Below are positions 57,683 through 64,000 of a DNA stretch of 64,000 nt, piece after piece. Position 1 is the first letter of the stretch. The number at the start of each line of letters is the position of its first letter. Made by a program: the position numbers and the translations under genes. This DNA is from Hoylesella nanceiensis DSM 19126 = JCM 15639 (lineage in GTDB: Bacteria; Bacteroidota; Bacteroidia; Bacteroidales; Bacteroidaceae): assembly GCF_000379965.1 (NCBI RefSeq), contig NZ_KB904327.1, positions 682,001-746,000 of the forward strand. The letters run 5' to 3'. The notes below the pieces were generated by a model that worked only from the letters and a program-made list of their open reading frames with translations, was not told the DNA's origin and searched no databases.

Positions 57683-57814
57683 AATAATGTATTGCGTTTA
57701 CAAAGGAATTGTGAGGTGATTATAAAAGGAATGCTTTTAGGGTGTAAAAGGATTGATATTACACTCTAAAAGCATTGTAATTATAGCTCAATAGCATTGT
57801 TTTTAGCCCACTCC
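57683..57814 (+). repeat. 22-bp tandem repeat array F (six units) with an 18-bp hairpin, entering a gene
   Basis: Units start at 57683, 57705, 57727, 57749, 57771 and 57793. AATGCTTTTAGGGTGTAA (57730-57747) pairs with TTACACTCTAAAAGCATT (57759-57776) over 18 positions with one G-U and an 11-nt loop. The last two units cover the stop and last ten codons of the sulfatase maturase gene. Confidence 0.82.
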
Positions 57815-59010
57815 ATCACATTACTTGGTGGGCGACCTGCTTCATATTCGGCTTTCATAAAGTCCATATAAGGTGCAACATGCGCAAAGAAACGCTTATA
57901 GCCCTTACACAAATAGTTGAGACCTGGCATGCCATAGCAATCGGTTATGAATCTATTTTTAGGACATTCGCCATTACATGCAAACATATAGGGGCACTCT
58001 TTGCATTGTTTAGGCAACAAATTGTGTTTGTTTTTACCAAAGGTTAGTTGCTGAGGACTATACATCATTTCTGTAAGCGTTTTGTCTTTGATGTTTCCTA
58101 ACTTATATTCTGGAAACACAAAGTGGTCGCATGCATACACATCTCCATTGTGTTCCATCACTCCTGCGTGTCCACATGTGCGTGCAAGGGTGCATATACT
58201 TGGAGTAACTCCTACCCAATTGGCTAACGTTGCATCGAAAAGTTGAACATAATAGTCGCCTACATCTTCTTTAATCCACTCATCAAAAATAGCGCAAAGG
58301 AAGGCTCCCCACTGCTCGGCACTAACCGAATAAGACGTAACCCGTAGATCTTTATCTTTTAAAGAGGCAAGATGTCTGCCATCTGTGTGTTGTATTTGGC
58401 GTTCAACAATTGGAGTGAACTGAATGAAATGACAACCAATGTTTTTAAAGAAGTTGTAGAATTCGATGGGATGATCGGCATTTTGATTGTTAACAACAGC
58501 CATTGCATTCCATTCTACACCATGTTTGTTAAGCAATTCTATTCCTCTCATCACCTCATCAAAGGTATCCTTGCCACGAGGTGTGGTGCGATAGAGGTTG
58601 TGCATGGCTGCTGTTCCATCAATAGAAAGCCCAATTAAAAAGTCATTATCTTTAAAGAAACGACACCAGTCATCAGTTATAAGGGTTCCATTGGTTTGTA
58701 AGCTATTTTGAATATCATATCCTTTGCCATACTTTTGTTGTAACTTCAGTGCCTTTTCGTAGAATGATATAGGACGAAGAAGGGGTTCACCGCCATGCCA
58801 AGTGAAGGACACTTGGGGCTGAGTTTGCGACAAGAGATATTGTTGAATAAACTTTTCGAGGAGCGTTTCGTCCATCCACATACTCTTATTACTTGCATAT
58901 AAGAACTGCTTTTCTAAGTAATAACAATATTTACACGATAAATTACAGCTACTGCCAACAGGCTTTAGCATCACATAAAGTGGTTTGGCGAAGGGTGCGT
59001 ATGTATTCAA
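57781..59010 (-). CDS. Anaerobic sulfatase-maturating enzyme (radical SAM/SPASM)
   Basis: A 409-residue protein. The radical SAM motif CNLSCKYCY has Cys22, 26 and 29. FTWHGGEPLLRP follows, then LSIDG. The SPASM region has CTLARTCGHAGVMEHNGDVY, CDHF and CKECPYMFACNGECP, for two auxiliary 4Fe-4S clusters. Such enzymes oxidise the active-site Ser or Cys of sulfatases to formylglycine. The serine-type sulfatase immediately upstream is the obvious partner. The last ten codons are made of 22-bp repeat sequence. Confidence 0.92.
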   Translation of the reverse strand: MNTYAPFAKPLYVMLKPVGSSCNLSCKYCYYLEKQFLYASNKSMWMDETLLEKFIQQYLLSQTQPQVSFTWHGGEPLLRPISFYEKALKLQQKYGKGYDIQNSLQTNGTLITDDWCRFFKDNDFLIGLSIDGTAAMHNLYRTTPRGKDTFDEVMRGIELLNKHGVEWNAMAVVNNQNADHPIEFYNFFKNIGCHFIQFTPIVERQIQHTDGRHLASLKDKDLRVTSYSVSAEQWGAFLCAIFDEWIKEDVGDYYVQLFDATLANWVGVTPSICTLARTCGHAGVMEHNGDVYACDHFVFPEYKLGNIKDKTLTEMMYSPQQLTFGKNKHNLLPKQCKECPYMFACNGECPKNRFITDCYGMPGLNYLCKGYKRFFAHVAPYMDFMKAEYEAGRPPSNVMEWAKNNAIEL

Positions 59011-59147
59011 AACGTATGGTTTTACGTTATATCACAAAGAGAGGTCAAGATGTTTATAAAACAAACCCTACTCTTTGGGAATATAAAGGGTATTTATTTT
59101 TAATGTTTTTGTTAAATAGAAGCAACTGAAATGCCTTATAATGTGGA

Positions 59148-59235
59148 GCACTTCTTATTACTTCACTATGCAAAGATAATAAGAAGTGCCGTTGATGCCA
59201 TAGAAAATAATAAGTAATTTACGTCATCTTATTAT
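59148..59235 (-). promoter_or_regulatory. Hairpins and -7 box between the sulfatase and maturase genes
   Basis: GCACTTCTTATTA (59148-59160) and TAATAAGAAGTGC (59177-59189) form a perfect 13-bp stem. A -7 box TATCTTTG (59178-59171) sits in its loop and arm. A second 8-bp stem ATAATAAG/CTTATTAT (59207-59214, 59228-59235) precedes it. They could combine sulfatase termination with a maturase promoter. Confidence 0.5.
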
Positions 59236-59273
59236 ATAAGAGCACCCCACTCTATTTGTTTTTACATTCTTTT

Positions 59274-60830
59274 TTATTTCTTACTACGTTCTCTTCGTAA
59301 GATGTTTTGCATATCGTAAACCACTTGTGGGTGGTCTTTTGCTACGTTCTTTTCTTCGAAATTAGATGCTTGCATATCGAAAAGCTGTGGCTGAGCGTTA
59401 TTACCTGTTTCGATTTTAGGTCCCCATTGAATCATCTTTGGCCCATCACTTGGTTCGATATACTTCCATTTTTGAGTTCTAACTGATAATACTCGGGTAT
59501 TACTTTGCTCTAGAACCCACTCACGAGCATTTGTTTTTTCACCTAAAAGATTAGACAAGTGGTTTTCACTATCAAAGGCACTTCCCTTTGGTAGACGTGC
59601 TCCTACAAGATGAGCAAATGATGCAAGCCAATCAATCTGCGACAAAAGAACATCTGACTCTTGATTCTTTGCAACCTTATTCTTCCATGAAACAATTACA
59701 GGAACGGCTGTTCCGCCTTCAAAAGAGCTGTATTTATTGCCTCTGAAAGGTCCTGCTGGGCTATGTCCGTTAAGCAATTCTTCTGCTCTATCTTGATAAC
59801 CATCATCTACAACGGGTCCATTGTCACTACTAATAACGATGAGTGTGTTATCTAAAAGATGATATTTCTCTAGTGCTTTCACGATTTCTCCTACCGACCA
59901 GTCGAACTGTGCAATAGCATCTCCACGCACTCCCATTTTGTTTTTGCCTCTAAATCGATCGTGAGGGAAGCGTGGAACGTGTACATCATTGGTAGCAAAA
60001 TACATAAAGAAGGGCTTTTCTCTATTTTCAGAGATAAACTTAATGGCATGGGTTGTTATGCTATCGGCAATGTTTTCGTCTTTCCAAAGAGCCTTTCCAC
60101 CGCCTTTCATGTAACCAATTCGACCGATACCATTCACAATACTCATATCGTGTCCGTGACTAGACTTTTGATTATACAACAATTCAGGATTATCTTTTCC
60201 TGTTGGTTCGCCCTCGAAATTACGATAATAGTTCACCTCTATAGGCGCATTTTCATCATAATTTGCTACTTTTCCATTCTCTATAAAAACGCAAGGAACA
60301 CGATCGGCAGTGGCTGCCATAATGTAATGATAATCGAAACCGATATCACCTAGAGCCGAAGGAAGTGGCGCATTCCAATCTTGTTGACCTGTTTTATCTC
60401 CTAAACCCAAATGCCATTTGCCTATTGCGCATGTTGTATAACCTGCACTTTTAAACATATCGGCCATTGTAAACTGCTCTGGTCGAATAATCATACCTGC
60501 ATTTCCTGGCGCAACATCGGTGTCTTTACGTCGCCAAGCATATTCGCCTGTGAGTAAAGAATAACGAGATGGGGTACTTGTTGACGCTGTTGCATGGGCA
60601 TTTGTAAAACGAATACCATTTTTTGCTAGCTTATTTACATTGGGAGTTTGTATATTTTTGGCTCCATAACACTCTAAATCACCATATCCAAGGTCGTCTG
60701 CATAAATCAAAATAACATTGGGTTTACTGGTATTTTTGTTCTTTTGCTCTTTAGATTCTTTTGCTTGTGCTGTTAAAGCCACTAAAAGTGCGGGAGAAAG
60801 AGCATAGGTTATTTGGGCTATTTTCTTCAT
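59274..60830 (-). CDS. Sulfatase, serine type (S1 family)
   Basis: A 518-residue secreted enzyme (signal peptide 1-23). The metal-binding VILIYADDLGYGD (39-51) has Asp45 and Asp46. The formylglycine motif is Ser-type, STPSR (85-89), followed by LLTGEYAWR. GKWHLG and VISSDNGP supply further active-site residues. It removes sulfate esters, probably from host or dietary glycans such as mucin or glycosaminoglycans. The Ser form requires a radical-SAM maturase, which is encoded next to it. A -7 box TATCTTTG lies at 60929-60922. Confidence 0.93.
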   Translation of the reverse strand: MKKIAQITYALSPALLVALTAQAKESKEQKNKNTSKPNVILIYADDLGYGDLECYGAKNIQTPNVNKLAKNGIRFTNAHATASTSTPSRYSLLTGEYAWRRKDTDVAPGNAGMIIRPEQFTMADMFKSAGYTTCAIGKWHLGLGDKTGQQDWNAPLPSALGDIGFDYHYIMAATADRVPCVFIENGKVANYDENAPIEVNYYRNFEGEPTGKDNPELLYNQKSSHGHDMSIVNGIGRIGYMKGGGKALWKDENIADSITTHAIKFISENREKPFFMYFATNDVHVPRFPHDRFRGKNKMGVRGDAIAQFDWSVGEIVKALEKYHLLDNTLIVISSDNGPVVDDGYQDRAEELLNGHSPAGPFRGNKYSSFEGGTAVPVIVSWKNKVAKNQESDVLLSQIDWLASFAHLVGARLPKGSAFDSENHLSNLLGEKTNAREWVLEQSNTRVLSVRTQKWKYIEPSDGPKMIQWGPKIETGNNAQPQLFDMQASNFEEKNVAKDHPQVVYDMQNILRRERSKK

Positions 60831-60970
60831 TGTATAGGATTTTTCTTTATTAAAACAATGCCAATGTTTTATTATTAATGTAGTAATACTATCTGTATTT
60901 CTCTACTAAAGGAATACATTGCAAAGATAATAAATCTTTTCTTTAGAAGGCATTCTAACGTAAAAATTCA

Positions 60971-60978
60971 TAACTTTG
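60971..60978 (+). promoter_or_regulatory. -7 element for the exonuclease gene
   Basis: TAACTTTG fits the -7 consensus, 27 bp before the ATG at 61005. No TTTG lies 19 bp upstream. It is divergent from the sulfatase -7 box at 60922-60929. Confidence 0.5.
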
Positions 60979-61004
60979 TAGATTATAATTGCATTTTACA
61001 CGTC

Positions 61005-61496
61005 ATGAAAGATTTTGTAGCGATAGATTTTGAAACTGCTAACAGTGAAAGAAGCAGCGTTTGTTCGATTGGAATTGTGATTGTTAGAGATGGAGTAATT
61101 ACTGATTCGTTCTATTCTACTATTCAACCTGAACCCAACTATTATTCATATTGGTGCACTAAAGTGCATGGACTCACTAAAAGTGACACGGAAGAGTCGC
61201 CTTGCTTTCACGAGATTTGGAAGCAAATTGAACCTAAGATTGGCGATTTGCCCTTTGTTGCACACAATAGTAGATTTGATGAGAGCTGTCTTAAAGCGGT
61301 ATTTAAGGTGTATCAAATGGATTATCCCGATTACACTTTCTTCGATACACTTAGTGCTGCACGTCGAATACTCCCCCATTTACCTAACCATCAGTTGCAT
61401 ACTGTTGCTCAAGAATGTGGCTATTGCTTAGATAATCACCATCATGCTCTTGCCGACGCCGAAGCTTGTGCCCACATCGCCCTGCAAATTCTGTAA
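61005..61496 (+). CDS. DnaQ-like DEDDh 3'-5' exonuclease
   Basis: A 163-residue single-domain protein. FVAIDFETAN (4-13) has the DxE pair, FVAHNSRFDESCL supplies the third Asp, and HHALADAEACAHIA supplies the HxxxxD, so all DEDDh residues are present. It is the size of the proofreading domain alone, as in stand-alone exonucleases of Bacteroidota. The substrate may be DNA or RNA. It is the only plus-strand gene in this part of the window. Confidence 0.9.
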   Translation: MKDFVAIDFETANSERSSVCSIGIVIVRDGVITDSFYSTIQPEPNYYSYWCTKVHGLTKSDTEESPCFHEIWKQIEPKIGDLPFVAHNSRFDESCLKAVFKVYQMDYPDYTFFDTLSAARRILPHLPNHQLHTVAQECGYCLDNHHHALADAEACAHIALQIL

Positions 61497-61816
61497 GGGA
61501 AAGGTATGATAGTTGTCGGAAGGAAGGTAGAATTAAGTAACAAATTCAGCTACTAATGTATTTCTTTTTTCAGCTTTCACAGTTTATTTTCATTATTTAT
61601 AAATACAGGAAATTCTACCCAAGAAAGCTAACATAGCCCTACTTGAGTAGAATTATCCACTAAACACTTAAACACATACAATAGTTATAACCTTATTTGA
61701 ATATCACTTTGTATCAAAAAATCTAATTCGTTATCACTACGATTCTCTTTATTCTAAGTCTTTTCAATAAATTAAAACTTTCGATTTGCTTTTTACATTA
61801 TATCTATAAAACGTTA
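61497..61816. other. Convergent intergenic region with an inverted repeat
   Basis: This 320-bp gap lies between the converging exonuclease and GH43 fusion genes. GGTAGAATT (61526-61534) and AATTCTACC (61611-61619) are perfect inverted copies 76 bp apart, and AGTAGAATTA recurs near 61645. No gene, strong terminator or repeat array is visible. Confidence 0.5.
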
Positions 61817-63913
61817 TCAGCGTGTTGAAAATTTATATATTGTATGACTTTTATATACTTCTCCAGGACTAAGCCAAGTACTTGGCCAGTTATTATGATT
61901 AGGACTATCAGGATAATGTTGTGTTTCTAAGCACACTGCAGAATGTTTTGGATAGCGATAACCATGCTTTCCTGCAAAAGATGCATCAAGAAAGTTACCT
62001 GTGTAGACCTGTATTCCAGGTTCATTGGTAAATACTTGCAACATGATTCCTGTCTGAGGGCTATATAATGAAGCTGCAACCTTATGCTCATCAGGTCGTC
62101 CGTTATTCCAAGTATTTAAGCACCAGTTATGATCAAAGCCATGTGCATTACGTGTCATAGCAAAAGATTGGTTATTGATATCTTTACTTAATGGTGTTGG
62201 TTTACGAAAATCCATAGGTGTACCATTTACCTTTAGTATTTTACCCGTAGGCATATAGGTCGTATCTGCGGGTGTATAATAATTAGAATTGATATAAAGG
62301 AATTGATTTTCTCCATGCAAAGAAGGATTTCCATTAAGATTAAAATATGAGTGATTTGTCATATTTATAACCGTTTTCTTATCTGTGGTTGCCTCATAAC
62401 GAATATCAATTGCATTATTTGCTGTAAGTGTATAAAACACTTTTGCAGAGATTGTACCAGGGAAACTATTATCCCCATCGGGAGAAACAAGACTCATTTC
62501 TATTGTAGAATCATTCAATTGCTTACCATCATACACTTGGTATTGCCATCCTTTAAATCCTCCATGTAGACAATGTCCAAAATTATTCTGAGGTAATTGT
62601 ATTGTTTTTCCATCTATAGTAATGCGACCTTGATTGATTCGATTGGCATAACGTCCGATAGCTGCACCAAAATCAGAACCAAAATTTTGATAATCTGCAT
62701 ATTGCATAATATTATCATAGCCTAAAACAACATCTTGTAGAACTCCCTTTCTATCTGGAACCATAATTGAAACTATACGAGCACCAAAATTTGTAATACA
62801 TACTTCCATACCATTACGATTCACTAGTGTATAAAGCCGTGTTTCTTTTCCATCTACACTAGCATTAAAGTTATTAGGATTTAAGCCTGAGCGTGTTATA
62901 ACACTATTGTTTTTTGTACTGATTGAAGGAAGAATATCTGCATTAGAATTTGAATTATCTACGACCAAAGGCCATCCATCAGCCCAAACAATATGACTAA
63001 GCCATACCATACGACCAGCATCTGGATCTGTACTTTTAAATCCATGATAAATCATATAGTCATTCCCTTTATCATCTGTAACCAATGATGAGTTGTGTCC
63101 AGGACCAATAATACTATTATTTTTATTTAATAACACCTCATAATGGTTATCAAGTAAACTCTTACCTGATTTATCAACATATGGTCCAAAGAGATTTTTT
63201 GAACGTCCAACAGTTACTTTATATGTACTACGTACTCCTTCACAGCATGTTCCTGATGAACCAAATAAATAATAAAATCCTCCTTTTCGTTTGATATTAG
63301 TAGCCTCCATAAATGTTCCTGCAATCTTTTGAGGCTTACTTCCTTGCTTTATATGTAAACCATCATTTGTTAGTTCAACACCATAAATACCACGGAAAGA
63401 TCCAAAGAAAAGATATTTCTTTCCCCCTTCCTCTATATAAAAAGGATCAATACAATTTTGGATTCCTATTTGTTTACTTGTAAATAAACATCCTTGATCG
63501 GTAAATGGTCCAGAAGGAGAATTACTTATAGCAAGTCCAATACCTGCATCCCATTCTCCACCCCATACTGATTTAGAATAGTATAAATAATACTTTCCAT
63601 TCACTCGTTGTATATCAGGAGCCCAGATTCCTCCTTTAGGGAGCCATTTGGGTCTTGAGGTATCTGTAAAAGCAGTTCCGACTTGTTTCCAATCCACTAA
63701 ATTCAAAGAATGAAATATGGGAACATTATGGATATCTTCTGTTGCATAGAGATAAAAGCTTCCATCTTCAGCACGTATTACTGTAGGATCTGGCGCACTA
63801 GTTTCTATCACAGGATTTTTATAAGTCACAGTTTGCGAATATAAAACCTGAGGTAATAGCGGCAAGAATGTACTCATTGCCGTTGTCAAGATTGTTTTTG
63901 TTAATTTTTTCAT
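61817..63913 (-). CDS. Fusion: GH43 arabinanase-like domain plus aldose 1-epimerase
   Basis: A 698-residue secreted protein (signal peptide 1-26). Residues 30-325 are GH43, with the catalytic base Asp42 in SAPDPT, transition-state Asp156 in CIDPFY and acid Glu203 in FMEATN. The arabinanase-like TCCEGVRSTY (222-231) and GPGH with metal His273 are present. Residues about 345-698 are a complete aldose epimerase with NFGHCLHGG, NHSYFNL, DHNWCLN and CLETQHYPDSPNH. The enzyme probably releases arabinose or arabino-oligosaccharide and mutarotates the product. It is start-stop coupled to the upstream regulator gene. Confidence 0.9.
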   Translation of the reverse strand: MKKLTKTILTTAMSTFLPLLPQVLYSQTVTYKNPVIETSAPDPTVIRAEDGSFYLYATEDIHNVPIFHSLNLVDWKQVGTAFTDTSRPKWLPKGGIWAPDIQRVNGKYYLYYSKSVWGGEWDAGIGLAISNSPSGPFTDQGCLFTSKQIGIQNCIDPFYIEEGGKKYLFFGSFRGIYGVELTNDGLHIKQGSKPQKIAGTFMEATNIKRKGGFYYLFGSSGTCCEGVRSTYKVTVGRSKNLFGPYVDKSGKSLLDNHYEVLLNKNNSIIGPGHNSSLVTDDKGNDYMIYHGFKSTDPDAGRMVWLSHIVWADGWPLVVDNSNSNADILPSISTKNNSVITRSGLNPNNFNASVDGKETRLYTLVNRNGMEVCITNFGARIVSIMVPDRKGVLQDVVLGYDNIMQYADYQNFGSDFGAAIGRYANRINQGRITIDGKTIQLPQNNFGHCLHGGFKGWQYQVYDGKQLNDSTIEMSLVSPDGDNSFPGTISAKVFYTLTANNAIDIRYEATTDKKTVINMTNHSYFNLNGNPSLHGENQFLYINSNYYTPADTTYMPTGKILKVNGTPMDFRKPTPLSKDINNQSFAMTRNAHGFDHNWCLNTWNNGRPDEHKVAASLYSPQTGIMLQVFTNEPGIQVYTGNFLDASFAGKHGYRYPKHSAVCLETQHYPDSPNHNNWPSTWLSPGEVYKSHTIYKFSTR

Positions 63914-64000
63914 TGTTCTTTATTAAATTCTTTAGGTAATATTCCAAATTGTTCATAGAAGCACTTTGTGAAATAACTAGGGCTTGAAAATCCTACACTA
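63910..64000 (-). CDS. AraC-type regulator C-terminus, probably a hybrid two-component sensor (cut by window edge)
   Basis: The last 29 codons read VGFSSPSYFTKCFYEQFG and then ILPKEFNKEQ, the second helix-turn-helix of AraC-type DNA-binding domains. The SPSYFTKCF form is typical of Bacteroidota hybrid two-component (HTCS) regulators of glycan use. The TGA (63912-63910) overlaps the ATG of the GH43 fusion (63913-63911). The rest lies beyond the window, so HTCS as opposed to a plain AraC protein is inferred. Confidence 0.8.
   Translation of the reverse strand, partial: SVGFSSPSYFTKCFYEQFGILPKEFNKEQ

Overview
The window reads as a chromosomal segment of a low-GC anaerobic member of the Bacteroidota, most likely a Prevotella-like (Prevotellaceae) species. 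Supporting signs are the promoters (TTTG, 19 bp, TAnnTTTG), almost no Shine-Dalgarno sites, a DUF2723 membrane glycosyltransferase, a TamL/TamB pair, a fimbrillin-like lipoprotein, a serine-type sulfatase with its radical-SAM maturase, a type-IX-secretion-like C-terminal tail, and the C-terminus of an AraC-type (probably hybrid two-component) regulator. I see no insertion sequence, integrase, prophage or CRISPR array.

Layout. 1-4945 (minus): truncated queG, a polysaccharide deacetylase and a 1128-residue DUF2723 protein. 5354-17726 (plus): a surface-polysaccharide cluster, visibly more AT-rich than its flanks, behind a textbook promoter and a 270-nt leader. It holds glf, a Wzx flippase, LicD, a GDPD-like protein, a TagD-like cytidylyltransferase, five glycosyltransferases, an EpsG-type polymerase and wecB. 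It has no initiating sugar-phosphate transferase and no export genes. The predicted product is a Wzx/Wzy polymer containing galactofuranose and ManNAc, probably carrying a phospho-polyol substituent. 18248-30104 (minus): glmM, a DUF4827 lipoprotein, DUF1304, a DHH phosphoesterase, a nucleotidyltransferase and tamL-tamB. 30299-35283 (minus): fimbrillin-like lipoprotein, a small Cys-rich secreted protein, RluA-type pseudouridine synthase, fabG and a TetR regulator. 35664-39467 (minus): galactose operon galM, sugar MFS, galK. 39723-49466 (minus): secreted Omp28-like protein, folC, grpE-dnaJ, ABC-F, GNAT, PBP1A. 49585-50990 (plus): pyrBI. 51116-57558 (minus): tRNA-Cys, FeoB-associated peptide, glyA, PagL-like deacylase, MATE, SIMPL protein, a second wecB. 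57781-63913: sulfatase maturase and sulfatase, a DnaQ-like exonuclease (plus), and an arabinanase-aldose epimerase fusion start-stop coupled to the regulator that runs off the end.

The main unexplained signal is a dispersed family of 22-bp tandem repeats in gaps and at gene 3' ends (clear arrays at 17794-17925, 32353-32484, 35577-35664, 41394-41503, 42867-42952, 57683-57814). All six are in the same orientation. Two arrays fold into the same 18-bp stem with an 11-nt loop, and five stem positions differ by paired changes. This argues for selected structure or an ordered protein-binding array rather than chance. Other leads are a 10-mer (ATAGAGTCAA) found only at the promoter, inside and at the end of the polysaccharide cluster; an 11-bp dyad just upstream of the fimbrillin promoter; interleaved direct and inverted repeats before the GT4 gene; a LicD/GDPD/TagD trio; and a GH43-epimerase fusion.

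All domain and family calls are from reading the sequence; no database search was run.
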